A stretch of 64,000 nucleotides of DNA from Streptomyces sp. NBC_00289 (GTDB taxonomy: Bacteria > Actinomycetota > Actinomycetes > Streptomycetales > Streptomycetaceae). A model generated the notes under the pieces. That model searched no databases. It was given only the letters and a program-made list of their open reading frames with translations, and was not told the origin of the DNA. The DNA lies in contig NZ_CP108046.1 in assembly GCF_041435115.1 (NCBI RefSeq), forward strand, positions 3,224,001-3,288,000, read 5' to 3'. Position numbers and translations under genes: made by a program. The stretch's first letter is position 1. Every line of letters starts with the position of its first letter. Shown in pieces: positions 24,891 through 35,600 of the stretch.

Positions 24891-25448
24891 GTGCCCCTGC
24901 CCTTCCTGACGGCCGACCGCGCATTCGAGGCGGCGGAAGACGATGTCGCGTTGCCCTTCGAGGACCGCGACCGCTGGCGGCGCCCGTACCGCCCCGGCCC
25001 GTGGCGGGTGGGCGTGGCCGCGCTTCTGCTGCTGCTCGCCTCGTACGTGCTGTTCGCCGCTGTCGTCATCGCGCTGACCGGATCGGTCTCCGAGGCCGGT
25101 GTGGTGTTCGGAATCGCGCTGGCCGTCATCGCCGGTGCCCTGCGGATGCTGCGCGCCGGTGTGTGGGTGAGTGCCCGCGGGCTGCGCCATGTCGGCTTCC
25201 TCGCCACCCGCACGGTGCCCTGGGATCGGGTCGTGACCGTGCGGACGGTGCAGCAGCCGGTGCGCTGGCTGGGACTGCCGCGCACGGTTCAGGGACAGGC
25301 CCTTCTCCTCGTACGCACGGATCGCCCGGCGAACGCCGTGCCGCCGCTGCTGACCACGCACAACGCGGACTTCCTGGCGCGTGGCGAGGCATTCGACCGG
25401 GCAGCGGACTCGATCGAGGCGTGGGGCGAGGAGTACGGGCGGAGCTGA
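24891..25448 (+). CDS. Bacterial PH-domain membrane protein
   Basis: Protein of 185 aa. The first 45 residues are polar, then come two membrane spans (about 42-65 and 68-88; GVAALLLLLASYVLFAAVVI, VVFGIALAVIAGAL), followed by a PH-like beta domain typical of Streptomyces proteins annotated as 'PH domain-containing' (WVSARGLRHVGFLATRTVPW, DRVVTVRTV). GTG start at 24891, preceded by GAGGA. It follows the small membrane protein by 125 bp and may be cotranscribed. Role unknown. Confidence 0.8.
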   Translation: MPLPFLTADRAFEAAEDDVALPFEDRDRWRRPYRPGPWRVGVAALLLLLASYVLFAAVVIALTGSVSEAGVVFGIALAVIAGALRMLRAGVWVSARGLRHVGFLATRTVPWDRVVTVRTVQQPVRWLGLPRTVQGQALLLVRTDRPANAVPPLLTTHNADFLARGEAFDRAADSIEAWGEEYGRS

Positions 25449-25470
25449 CCCCCCACCCACACCGACGGCG

Positions 25471-25516
25471 ACGTGAAGGGGCCGGACCGCAGTGCTGCGG
25501 GCCGGCCCCTTCACGT
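25471..25516. terminator. Convergent bidirectional terminator
   Basis: A 15-bp stem ACGTGAAGGGGCCGG / CCGGCCCCTTCACGT with a 16-nt loop between the ends of the PH-domain gene (plus) and the TPR membrane gene (minus). It fits termination from both sides. Confidence 0.8.
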
Positions 25517-25556
25517 ACGACCGGGACGGGAGCGTACGGCCCACGCCTCGCTCGGG

Positions 25557-26009
25557 TCAGGCCTCGATCACTCTGCCGTCGTGCAGGGCGATCGCCCGCT
25601 GCATCGCCTTGCGGGCGCGCGGGGTGTCCCGGGCGTCGTGGTACGCGACGGCGAGGCGGAACCAGCTGCGCCAGTCCTCGGGAGCCGACTCGGTCTCGGC
25701 CTTGCGCTTGGCGAAGACCTCATCGGCCGAGTCGCGGTCGATACGGCCGCCCGGGGTCCGCTTCAGCTCGTCGACGGGCAGGCCGCCCTCGGCGTCGAGT
25801 TCGGCGGCGAGGGCGTTGGCCCTGCGGACGAACTGGGTGTTCTTCCACAGGAACCACAGGCCGATCAGCGGCAGGATCAGGACCGCGACGCCGAAGGTGA
25901 CGGTCAGCAGGGTGCCGGACTGGATGAGCAGCACGCCCCTGCTGCCGACCAGGGCGAAGTAGAAGACCAGGACGGCGGCCGTGACGGCGTAGGAGAGCTT
26001 CGCGCGCAT
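25557..26009 (-). CDS. Membrane protein with C-terminal TPR-like region
   Basis: Protein of 150 aa with two N-terminal membrane spans (about 5-25 and 32-55) and a cytoplasmic helical segment ending in one TPR-like repeat (WRSWFRLAVAYHDARDTPRARKAMQRAIAL, about 112-141). The start ATG at 26009 is only 12 nt after the dapB stop, so it is probably the last gene of the pnp-M16-dapB transcription unit. No Shine-Dalgarno is visible, which suggests translation coupled to dapB. Function unknown. Confidence 0.8.
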   Translation of the reverse strand: MRAKLSYAVTAAVLVFYFALVGSRGVLLIQSGTLLTVTFGVAVLILPLIGLWFLWKNTQFVRRANALAAELDAEGGLPVDELKRTPGGRIDRDSADEVFAKRKAETESAPEDWRSWFRLAVAYHDARDTPRARKAMQRAIALHDGRVIEA

Positions 26010-26021
26010 GAGGTCAGGGGC

Positions 26022-26786
<765 letters not shown>

Positions 26787-26799
26787 TTAACCGGAGGGA

Positions 26800-28179
26800 T
26801 CAGGCGACGGCGTCGTGCAGACGGGCCGCCTGCTTGTCCTTGAGCGGGCCGATGACCGACAACGAGGGCCGCTGCCCAAGGATCTCGCGGGCGACCGAAC
26901 GGACGTCGTCCGGGGTGACCGAGGCGATGCGGGCCAGCATGTCGTCCACGGACATCTGCTCGCCCCAGCACAGTTCGCTCTTGCCGATACGGTTCATCAG
27001 CGCGCCGGTGTCCTCCAGGCCCAGGACCGTGGAGCCCCGGAGCTGGCCGATGGCGCGGCCGATCTCGTCGTCGGCCAGGCCGTGCTCGGCGACCTGGTCG
27101 AGCTCGTCGCGGCAGATCTTCAGCACGTCGTGCACCTGGCTCGGCCGGCAGCCGGCGTACACGCCGAAGAGGCCGCAGTCGGCGAAGCCGGAGGTGTACG
27201 AGTACACGCTGTAGGCCAGGCCGCGCTTCTCACGGACCTCCTGGAACAGGCGCGAGGACATGCCGCCGCCGAGGGCGGTGTTCAGGACGCCCAGGGCCCA
27301 GCGGCGCTCGTCCGTGCGGGCCAGGCCCGGCATGCCGAGAACGACGTGGGCCTGCTCGGTCTTGCGGCCGACCAGTTCGACCCGGCCCGCGGTGCGCAGG
27401 GCGCGCCGGCCCTCGCGCGGAGCGATGGGCGTGGCGTCCTGGTCGCGCAGGGCGCCGGCCTTCTCGAAGGCGGACCGGACCTGACGTACGACCTTGTTGT
27501 GGTCGATGTTGCCGGCGGCCGCGACCACCAGGTGGGTCGGGTCGTAGTGCTTCTTGTAGAAGCGGCGGATGCGGTCGGCGGTGAGGGCGTTGACGGTGTC
27601 GACCGTGCCGAGGACCGGACGGCCGAGCGGCTGGTCGCCGAACATGGTGTGCGCGAACAGGTCGTGCACGCAGTCGCCCGGATCGTCCTCGGTCATCGCG
27701 ATCTCCTCGAGGATCGCGCCGCGCTCGACGTTGACGTCGTCCTCGCGGATCAGGGAGCCGGTGAGCATGTCGCAGACGACGTCGATGGCGAGCGGGAGGT
27801 CGGTGTCGAGCACGCGCGCGTAGTAGCACGTGTACTCCTTCGCCGTGAACGCGTTCATCTCGCCGCCGACCGCGTCGACGGCCGAGGAGATGTCCAGCGC
27901 GCTACGCCGGGAGGTGCCCTTGAAGAGCAGGTGCTCCAGGTAGTGCGTGGCGCCGTTCAGGGCCGGGGTCTCGTCGCGGGAGCCGACGTGCGCCCAGATA
28001 CCGAAGGTCGCGGAGCGCACGGACGGCAGGGTTTCGGTGACGATCCGCAGGCCGCCCGGGAGGGTGGTCTTGCGGACGACACCGATGCCGCCGGTGCCCT
28101 TGACGAGGGTTTGGGTACGGGCGACGGCCCGCGCCTCCGAAGAGGTGCGGGCCGTCGCCGTGGAGCTACTCGACGTCAC
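26800..28179 (-). CDS. M16-family zinc metallopeptidase (processing-peptidase type)
   Basis: Protein of 459 aa resembling mitochondrial processing peptidase beta subunits. The inverted zinc motif HxxEH is HYLEH (79-83) with the third ligand glutamate about 76 residues later in [11 protein letters not shown] second M16 lobe follows, with the glycine-rich [13 protein letters not shown] loop. The GTG start overlaps the pnp stop by 4 nt (GTGA), so translation is coupled to pnp. Association of an M16 peptidase with pnp and dapB is conserved in actinobacteria; the physiological substrate is not known. Confidence 0.92.
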   Translation of the reverse strand: MTSSSSTATARTSSEARAVARTQTLVKGTGGIGVVRKTTLPGGLRIVTETLPSVRSATFGIWAHVGSRDETPALNGATHYLEHLLFKGTSRRSALDISSAVDAVGGEMNAFTAKEYTCYYARVLDTDLPLAIDVVCDMLTGSLIREDDVNVERGAILEEIAMTEDDPGDCVHDLFAHTMFGDQPLGRPVLGTVDTVNALTADRIRRFYKKHYDPTHLVVAAAGNIDHNKVVRQVRSAFEKAGALRDQDATPIAPREGRRALRTAGRVELVGRKTEQAHVVLGMPGLARTDERRWALGVLNTALGGGMSSRLFQEVREKRGLAYSVYSYTSGFADCGLFGVYAGCRPSQVHDVLKICRDELDQVAEHGLADDEIGRAIGQLRGSTVLGLEDTGALMNRIGKSELCWGEQMSVDDMLARIASVTPDDVRSVAREILGQRPSLSVIGPLKDKQAARLHDAVA

Positions 28180-30392
28180 TGGTCGGTGTCGTCCTTCTTC
28201 TCGTCGTCGCCTTCGCCCTCGATCACGGGGATGAGGGAGAGCTTGCCGCGGGAGTCGATCTCGGCGATCTCGACCTGGACCTTGGAGCCCACGCCGACCA
28301 CGTCCTCGACGTTCTCCACGCGCTTGCCGCCGGCGAGCTTGCGGATCTGCGAGATGTGCAGCAGACCGTCCTTGCCCGGGAGCAGCGACACGAACGCACC
28401 GAACGTCGTCGTCTTCACGACGGTGCCCAGGTAGCGCTCGCCGACCTCCGGCATGGTCGGGTTGGCGATCGCGTTGATCGTGGCGCGCGCGGCCTCGGCC
28501 TGCGAGCCCTGCTGGGCACCGATGTAGATGGTGCCGTCGTCCTCGATCGTGATGTCGGCGCCGGTGTCCTCCTGGATCTGGTTGATCATCTTGCCCTTCG
28601 GGCCGATGACCTCGCCGATCTTGTCCACGGGGATCTTGACGGTGATGATCCGCGGGGCGTTGGGGGACATCTCGTCCGGCGTGTCGATCGCTTCCATCAT
28701 CACGTCGAGGATGTGGAGGCGGGCGTCACGGGCCTGCTTGAGGGCCGCGGCCAGGACGGAGGCCGGGATGCCGTCCAGCTTGGTGTCGAGCTGGAGGGCG
28801 GTGACGAACTCCTTGGTGCCGGCGACCTTGAAGTCCATGTCGCCGAAGGCGTCCTCCGCACCGAGGATGTCGGTGAGGGCGACGTAGTGCGTCTCGCCGT
28901 TGATCTCCTGGGAGATCAGGCCCATGGCGATACCGGCGACGGGGGCCTTCAGCGGCACACCGGCGTTCAGCAGCGACATGGTGGAGGCGCAGACCGAGCC
29001 CATGGACGTCGAACCGTTGGAGCCGAGGGCCTCGGACACCTGACGGATCGCGTAGGGGAACTCCTCGCGCGTCGGCAGCACCGGCACGATGGCGCGCTCG
29101 GCGAGCGCGCCGTGGCCGATCTCGCGGCGCTTCGGGGAGCCGACGCGGCCGGTCTCGCCGACGGAGTACGGCGGGAAGTTGTAGTTGTGCATGTAGCGCT
29201 TGCGAGTCACCGGGGAAAGGGTGTCCAGCTGCTGCTCCATCCGGAGCATGTTCAGGGTGGTGACGCCCAGGATCTGCGTCTCGCCACGCTCGAACAGCGC
29301 CGAACCGTGCACGCGCGGGATGGCCTCGACCTCGGCGGCGAGCGTACGGATGTCCGTGACGCCGCGCCCGTCGATGCGCTTCTTCTCCTTGATGACGCGC
29401 TCACGGACCAGGGACTTGGTCAGCGAGCGGTACGCGGCGGAGATCTCCTTCTCGCGGCCCTCGAACTGCGGCAGCAGCTTCTCGGCGGCCAGACCCTTGA
29501 CGCGGTCCAGCTCGGCCTCGCGCTCCTGCTTGCCCGCGATGGTGAGGGCCTGCGAGAGCTCGCCCTTGACCGCGGCGGTGAGCGCCTCCAGGACGTCGTC
29601 CTGGTAGTCGAGGAAGACCGGGAACTCGCCGGTCGGCTTGGCGGCCTTCGCGGCGAGGTCGGCCTGGGCCTTGCAGAGCACCTTGATGAAGGGCTTCGCG
29701 GCGTCCAGACCGGACGCGACGACCTCCTCGGTCGGCGCCTCCGCGCCGCCCTGGACGAGCGTGATCGTCTTGTCGGTGGCCTCGGCCTCGACCATCATGA
29801 TCGCGACGTCGCCGTCCTCCAGGACGCGACCGGCGACGACCATGTCGAAGACGGCGTCCTCGAGCTCGGTGTGCGTCGGGAACGCGACCCACTGGCCGTT
29901 GATCAGCGCGACGCGAACGCCGCCGATCGGGCCGGAGAAGGGCAGACCGGCCAGCTGGGTGGACGCGGAGGCGGCGTTGATCGCCACGACGTCGTACAGG
30001 TGGTCGGGGTTGAGCGCCATGATCGTCGCGACGACCTGGATCTCGTTGCGCAGGCCCTTCTTGAAGGACGGGCGCAGCGGGCGGTCGATCAGGCGACAGG
30101 TGAGGATGGCGTCCTCGGAGGGGCGGCCCTCACGGCGGAAGAAGCTGCCGGGGATCTTGCCGGCGGCGTACATCCGCTCCTCGACGTCCACCGTGAGGGG
30201 GAAGAAGTCGAGCTGGTCCTTGGGGTTCTTGGAGGCGGTGGTGGCCGACAGCACCATGGTGTCGTCGTCCAGGTACGCCACGGCGGAACCGGCGGCCTGC
30301 TTGGCCAGCCGACCCGTCTCGAAGCGGATGGTGCGGGTGCCGAAGGAGCCGTTGTCGATGACGGCCTCGGCGTAGTGGGTCTCGTTCTCCAC
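28176..30392 (-). CDS. pnp: Polynucleotide phosphorylase (PNPase/GpsI)
   Basis: Protein of 738 aa. It degrades RNA phosphorolytically from the 3' end and in streptomycetes also adds 3' tails. Domains: RNase PH-like core 1 (about 12-145), all-helical linker (150-235), RNase PH-like core 2 (320-470), KH (about 565-625; [19 protein letters not shown]) and S1 (about 630-705). The acidic C-terminus ends in KKDDTDQ. The GTG start at 30392 is fixed by GAGGAG 9 nt upstream and gives the usual (M)[10 protein letters not shown]. The frame stays open 71 codons upstream but without protein-like sequence. It is transcribed after rpsO across a structured leader. Confidence 0.96.
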   Translation of the reverse strand: MENETHYAEAVIDNGSFGTRTIRFETGRLAKQAAGSAVAYLDDDTMVLSATTASKNPKDQLDFFPLTVDVEERMYAAGKIPGSFFRREGRPSEDAILTCRLIDRPLRPSFKKGLRNEIQVVATIMALNPDHLYDVVAINAASASTQLAGLPFSGPIGGVRVALINGQWVAFPTHTELEDAVFDMVVAGRVLEDGDVAIMMVEAEATDKTITLVQGGAEAPTEEVVASGLDAAKPFIKVLCKAQADLAAKAAKPTGEFPVFLDYQDDVLEALTAAVKGELSQALTIAGKQEREAELDRVKGLAAEKLLPQFEGREKEISAAYRSLTKSLVRERVIKEKKRIDGRGVTDIRTLAAEVEAIPRVHGSALFERGETQILGVTTLNMLRMEQQLDTLSPVTRKRYMHNYNFPPYSVGETGRVGSPKRREIGHGALAERAIVPVLPTREEFPYAIRQVSEALGSNGSTSMGSVCASTMSLLNAGVPLKAPVAGIAMGLISQEINGETHYVALTDILGAEDAFGDMDFKVAGTKEFVTALQLDTKLDGIPASVLAAALKQARDARLHILDVMMEAIDTPDEMSPNAPRIITVKIPVDKIGEVIGPKGKMINQIQEDTGADITIEDDGTIYIGAQQGSQAEAARATINAIANPTMPEVGERYLGTVVKTTTFGAFVSLLPGKDGLLHISQIRKLAGGKRVENVEDVVGVGSKVQVEIAEIDSRGKLSLIPVIEGEGDDEKKDDTDQ

Positions 30393-30472
30393 TAGCGTTT
30401 TCTCCTCGTCTTCGTCCCTCCTCGCCCGTGTGGCGGGGGGACGTCTGCGGAGAAGCGCTCCGTCTGGTGCGG

Positions 30473-30535
30473 GCCGGTCTTCGATCGAAGCACCCGGGGT
30501 TCGCTTCCTCCCGGGCGCCACTACCGAGGACCGGC
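30473..30535 (-). promoter_or_regulatory. Structured pnp leader (candidate RNase III target)
   Basis: In the 350-bp rpsO-pnp gap, an 11-bp imperfect stem (GCCGGTCYTCG pairing) encloses a second hairpin with CCCGGG arms. The S. coelicolor rpsO-pnp spacer has an RNase III-cleaved hairpin that autoregulates pnp (established work, from memory). The position here matches; function is inferred. Confidence 0.55.
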
Positions 30536-30695
30536 GGCGGCGAGGTGCGCTTCTCCTCGTTCGTCTCGTGATGCCGCTCCACCCGTGCGGGCGGGCGTCC
30601 ATCACACTGTGTCGTGCGTACTGCGTCGTGCGGACTGCGTTTTGCCTTGCGCTACCACACTACAAAGGGGTGGCGACACTCCGCACGTACAGCAA

Positions 30696-30733
30696 AGGGA
30701 GCGGCCCCCTTCGAAGGTGGGAACCGCTCCCCT
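30696..30733 (-). terminator. rpsO terminator
   Basis: A 9-10 bp stem AGGGGAGCGG / CCGCTCCCTT with a 17-nt loop, 10 nt after the rpsO stop. It lacks a long U-run, so partial readthrough into pnp is likely. Confidence 0.7.
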
Positions 30734-30742
30734 CACGGTGTC

Positions 30743-31030
30743 TTACTTGGCGCCCGCCGCGCCGCGGCGGATGCCGAGACGCTCGACCAGCGCGCGGAAG
30801 CGCTGGATGTCCTTCTTGGCGAGGTACTGCAGCAGACGGCGGCGCTGACCGACCAGGATCAGCAGACCACGACGGGAGTGGTGGTCGTGCTTGTGGGTCT
30901 TGAGGTGCTCGGTCAGGTCCGAGATCCGGCGCGAGAGCATGGCGACCTGGACCTCGGGGGAGCCGGTGTCGCCCTCCTTCTGGCCGAACTCGGTGATGAT
31001 CTGCTTCTTCGTAGCGGCGTCGAGCGGCAC
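30743..31030 (-). CDS. rpsO: 30S ribosomal protein S15 (uS15)
   Basis: Protein of 95 aa that binds the central domain of 16S rRNA. The full-length uS15 signature is present: [17 protein letters not shown] and [20 protein letters not shown]. The GTG start at 31030 is 6 nt after GAGGAG; the frame runs ten codons further to an ATG that lacks support. It is upstream of pnp, the universal bacterial arrangement. Confidence 0.97.
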   Translation of the reverse strand: MPLDAATKKQIITEFGQKEGDTGSPEVQVAMLSRRISDLTEHLKTHKHDHHSRRGLLILVGQRRRLLQYLAKKDIQRFRALVERLGIRRGAAGAK

Positions 31031-31325
31031 GCGTACTCCTCGTAGTCTTTGCTGGGCCACCGAGTGCCCCCGGTCTTGGTCTCGGGGGAGCTTCCGTTAC
31101 TCGGGAGGCGGGGATCCGCTGGGCGCGGCCTCCAGAGCGCTGAGCTCCGGGGGTGCGTACACAAACGGCCGTCACTCAGGGTACCAGCCCAGGCCGGACC
31201 CGGTTGCCGGGGGCCGGTGCCCGCCGGGGACCCACGTACCTCCATAAACCCCCGAGCAGGGCGAACGGGGGCAAGTAGGGTGGCCGCACAGTCAGTTGGG
31301 ACAAGAAGGAAGGACCGGAGCCGCG

Positions 31326-31622
31326 ATGGCCGACGCCGAGGACATGGAACTCAAGGCACGCAAGGAGCGGGAGAGGGACGAGCTGTACGCCCTCGACATC
31401 TCCGGCGTCGAATGGCAGAGCGCGCCGGGCACCGAGGAGCACGAGGAGCGGGTCGAGATCGCCTACCTGCCCGACGGGGCCGTGGCCATGCGGTCCTCGC
31501 TCGATCCGGCCACCGTGCTGCGCTACACCGAGGCGGAGTGGCGGGCCTTCGTGCTCGGCGCGCGGGACGGGGAGTTCGATCTTGAGCCGGCGCCGGGTGG
31601 CGGGGGTGCCTTGGCGGAGTAG
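31326..31622 (+). CDS. DUF397-family protein
   Basis: Protein of 98 aa: an acidic, charged N-terminal helix, then a DUF397 domain (about 28-88: LDISGVEWQS, VEIAYLPDGAVAMRSS, LRYTEAEWRAFVLGARDGEFDL). DUF397 proteins in streptomycetes usually pair with an XRE regulator; none is adjacent here, so this is an orphan copy. ATG at 31326 follows GAAGGA. It is divergent from rpsO. From memory, S. coelicolor carries a similar small gene next to rpsO, at the edge of its ESX secretion locus. Confidence 0.82.
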   Translation: MADAEDMELKARKERERDELYALDISGVEWQSAPGTEEHEERVEIAYLPDGAVAMRSSLDPATVLRYTEAEWRAFVLGARDGEFDLEPAPGGGGALAE

Positions 31623-31629
31623 AGGGGTG

Positions 31630-31880
31630 GGGTGGGTGAGTGGGTGGGTGGGGGGGCGACCTCTGGGGGTGGGGAGATCCGGGGGCGTGGGCCGGGGCGG
31701 GGGCGTGGGGCGCAGGCCGGGGGCGCGAAAGGCCGGGGGCGTGGGCCCAGGCCGCCCCGGGGGCGTGAGCGGGGCGGGGCGTGGGCGAGACCGCCGGGAC
31801 GTGGGCCGAGGCGTCCGGGAGCGTGAGCGGGGCTTGAGCGTGAGGGAGGCCGCCGGGGGCGTGAGCGGGGCGAGTGGGCT
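31630..31880 (+). repeat. G-skewed degenerate repeat, possible G-quadruplex region
   Basis: About ten degenerate copies of CCGGGGGCGTG(A/G)GC with many runs of 4-6 Gs on the plus strand. On the minus strand it translates as an AHAPG low-complexity repeat, which I take to be non-coding. Confidence 0.7.
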
Positions 31881-32004
31881 CGGGTTTCACCCGTGCGAGT
31901 CGCGGCCTTTCCTCGGTGGTGAGTCACCCGTGCGTGGCTGGGGGTGCTGATGCCCGGCGCTTACCCCGGCCGCGACACGGACGCCGGCCGAGACGGCCAT
32001 GCCG

Positions 32005-32036
32005 GGACAGCCAGGACAGCCAGGACAGCCAGGACA
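32005..32036 (+). repeat. 9-bp tandem repeat
   Basis: Three and a half copies of GGACAGCCA in a row. Confidence 0.85.
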
Positions 32037-32125
32037 CAGCACAGCCTTGGCGACCCACCCACCACCGGCCCGTCCCCCGACCCCTTCGCCGGCGTCCACA
32101 GAACTCCGCCCGCATGCCTGTCGCG

Positions 32126-32212
32126 GCCGGCGTAAGCGCCTCGCCGCCGTAAGCGCCTTGGCCGGCGTAAGCGCCTCGCCGCCGTAAGCGCCCTGGCCGC
32201 CGTGAGCGTTGT
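32126..32212 (+). repeat. 17/18-bp tandem repeat, 35-bp higher-order unit
   Basis: Five units alternating GCCGGCGTAAGCGCCTC and GCCGCCGTAAGCGCC(T/C)TG; the last has diverged. Two neighbouring units form an exact 35-bp doublet that recurs. Confidence 0.85.
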
Positions 32213-32614
32213 GGCTGTTTCAGCCGGGCTGCTCGGTGTTGCGGGTCTCGATTCGGGGGAGACGCCCTTCACAGTGGTCTCCCTATTCAACGCCGTTGCG
32301 CCGTAAGGCCGTTCGGGCTGCTTGTGGTTGACTTGTTTCGTCTTACGACCGGTTTGCGCCCTGATGAGAGAGCTCCATACGCCCCTTCTGGGCAGGTTGT
32401 GACGCGGCGGGCGGACGCTGAGAGGTGGACGGGCCTGCCGAGGTGGGGCTCGTGGTGATTAGGCTGGGAGCGGGCGCGTCGCGACACCCGTGGACCGGGT
32501 GTCGGTGCCTCAGGGGGAGAGCCGGCGGATCGGACGACCTCGAACGACTAAGGACGACAAGCAAATGGTCGCCCCAGCACGGCTTGAGGGTGCTCGACCA
32601 CACCAGGAGGAACT

Positions 32615-35600
32615 GTGAGCAGCGATCGGGACGGCATCCGCGGGGGCTGGGCCACACCCGGCGATGACCAGCCCGACGCGGAGTCCGCCATCGAGACGAC
32701 GGGCGAGTTCACCATCGACTACGCGCCGCCCGCCTGGTACACGCAGAACGCGTCGGGGGATTCGGCCGCCGAGGCGGATCCGGAGGCGACGGGTGCTCCG
32801 TCTGCTCCGTCTCCGTCTCAGGTGCCTGCGCCGCCGTTGCCCGGGCTGGCTCCGCCTGCTCACTCGCGGCCGCCCTCCGGTCAGGCCACTCCTTCGGCAC
32901 CTTCCGCTCCGTTCGCGGGGCCGGCGTCCATTCCGGTTCCGGCTCCCGGGATGCCCTTCACTCCGCCTCCGCCCGCACCTGCCGCCGGGGCGCCCTACAC
33001 GCCCCCGGCGCCCGGGGCTCCGTTCACGCCGCCTGCTCCGCCGGCCGGGGGCCCGGTCGCCGTGCCCAGGCTTCCGGTGGGAAGCGGGTTCGAGCCTCAG
33101 GGTCAGCGGTCCGAGCAGCGCGACGACGCGCCTCCGGCCGAGCCGGGCTCCCCGACGGCCGTACCGAACATCCCTGTTGGCGGGTTCCCGTCGCAGTCGC
33201 AGTGGAACGAGCCGTCTCCGGCCGTCGCCCCCGCTTCCCCTGCCTCCCCTTCCTCCCCGGTGAACGAGGAGCCCGAAGCCGAGGACGGTGATCTGGAGAG
33301 CGGCGCCACCATGCGGATCTCTCCCGTCGCGCTGAAGCGTCAGATCTCGGACCAGGCCGCCGCCGTCGTGGATGAGCACGCGGAGACGAACGCTGGTCCC
33401 GAGGCCGAGGCCGACGGCAGTGGCGAGGACGGTGAGCGTGACGACGAGGTCGTGGCGGCAACCGCCGACACGGCTGACGAGGCCGACGTGGTCCAACTCG
33501 TCAGTGTTCCCGGTCCCGCCGAGACCGAGACCGAGGCCGAGGAGGACGCGCACGTTGCCTCCGAGGCCTCCGACGACGAGGTCGTCGTCGCCCTGGCCCA
33601 GGACGACGACGCCGAATCCGCATCCGAATCCGAATCCGAATCCGCCGAGCCTTCGGTGACGGAGAAGGAGGACGCCGCACCGGAGGAGACCGAGGCTGCC
33701 TCCGAAGCCGAAGCCGAAGCCGAAGCCGAGCCCGAGCCCGAGGCGCGGGCAGAGGCGGAGGTGGAGACCCAGGACGTCGCGCCCCTGGATGACGCCCCCG
33801 TGGTCGCCGAACCCGTGGACGCGGTGCCTGCCGACGCCGCTTCCGCGGATGACGAACGCGCGGATGACGAACGCGTAGATGACGTACGCGTAGATGACGT
33901 ACGCGCGGATGACGTATCCCTGGACAGCGCCCCCGCAGACCCGGCCCCGCAGGACAGTCCTGCTCCCAACGACACTGCTCCCCGACCCACGCTCGCGGCC
34001 GCGCCGGAAGCGCCGCAGGACGCTCCGCCGGCCTGGGCTCCCCCGCCGGCGCCGCAGGGTGGGCTTCCGCCGTTGCCGCCCTCGTACGAACCCGCCGCGC
34101 CGGCGCCGGCTGCCCAGTGGCCCGTACAGCCGCAGCAGGCCGAGCCTCCGGTGCCCCCGCAGCCGACACCGACGGCCGCTCAGGCGCAGCCGCCCGTGCC
34201 ACCGCAGCAGCCTGCCTTCCAGCCTCAGGCCCCGCAGCCCGCGCCCGCGGCCTGGAACCCGACGGCCGCACCTCAGCCCGGTGCCGGTTTCCCGCAGCCC
34301 GGCGAGGCGCAGCAGCCACCGGCCGCACAGCCGGGTGGGACGCCTGCCCCGCCCAACCCGCAGACGGGCTACGGCTTCCCGCAGCCCGGAGCTGCTCCCG
34401 TTCCCCCGCCCAACCCGCAGACGGGCTACGGCTTCCCGCAGCCCGGAGCTGCTCCCGCCCCCGCGCCCAACCCGCAGGCCGGCTACGGATTCCCCCACCC
34501 CGGCGCCCCGGCACCCGACCCGAACGCACCGGGCGGCTACGGCTTCCCGCAGCCCAGCGCCCCCGCACCCGTCCCGCCGCAGGCACCGCAGGCCCCCGCT
34601 CCGCAGGCACAAGCACCGCAGCCGCCGGCCGACCCCAACGTGCCCACCGCCGACCCCAACGTGCCCACCGGCTACGGCTTCCCGCAGCCCAGCACCCCCG
34701 CACCCGCGCCTGCACCCGCCAACCCCCAAAGCGGCTACGGCTTTCCCCCGCCCGGCGGTTACGGCTTCCCGCAGCCGCCCGCGCCGCAGGCACAGCCCCA
34801 CCCCGGCACCCCCGCACCCATCCCGCCGCAGGGCCGGCCGACCCCCGCTCCGCAGGCACCGCAAGCCCACGCTCCGCAGCCCCCGGCCGACCCCAACGTG
34901 CCCACCGGCTACGGCTTCCCGCAGCCCAACACCCCCGCGCCTGCACCCGCACCCACCGCCCCCAACCCCCAAAGCGGCTATGGCTTCCCTCAGCCGCCCG
35001 CGCCGCAGGCACAGGCCCACCCCGGCATCCCCCAGCAAGCACAACCGCAGCCGCACCACCCCCACCCCCAGCCGCAGCCGCAGCCGCAGCCGCAAGGACA
35101 GACCCCGCCGGCCGCTTCGCCCGGAGCCCCGCAGGGCTTCACCCAGCAGCCCGCTCCCCCGCAGCCCCACACAGAGGCGCAACCCCAGCAGCCGCAACAG
35201 CCGCAGCAGCCCGTGGACCCCCGGGTCGGTGCCGCCTGGCCGCAGCCGATGCAGCACGACCAGCGGCAGATGACCAACCCCGGCGCCGCGCCGCTCGGTT
35301 ACACCGCTGCCGTGGAGCTGTCCTCCGACCGGCTGCTCAACAACAAGAAGCAGAAAGCGAAGAGCGGACGGCCGGCTGCCGCGTCCTCCCGGTTCAAGAT
35401 CGGCGGGAAGAAGGAGGAGGCCGAGCGGCAGCGGAAGCTCGACCTGATCCGGACGCCCGTGCTGTCCTGCTACCGGATCGCCGTCATCAGCCTCAAGGGC
35501 GGCGTCGGCAAGACGACGACCACCACAGCGCTCGGTTCCACGCTCGCCACCGAGCGGCAGGACAAGATCCTCGCGATCGACGCCAACCCGGACGCCGGTA

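Larger units (their letters stand above)
31623..32614. other. 1-kb repeat-rich gap without genes
   Basis: Nearly 1 kb with no credible gene on either strand. From left to right it holds a strongly G-skewed block (31630-31880), a 9-bp triplicate (32005-32036), a five-copy 17/18-bp repeat (32126-32212), and then ordinary sequence leading to the ribosome site of the next gene. Reading frames here change phase and show low-complexity translations. It may be the scar of a lost gene block (see findings). Confidence 0.7.

Noticed and set aside
31351..31890. Minus-strand frame with AHAPG repeats
   Set aside because: Arises from the G-rich tandem repeat, overlaps the DUF397 gene antisense, and has no start signal or family.
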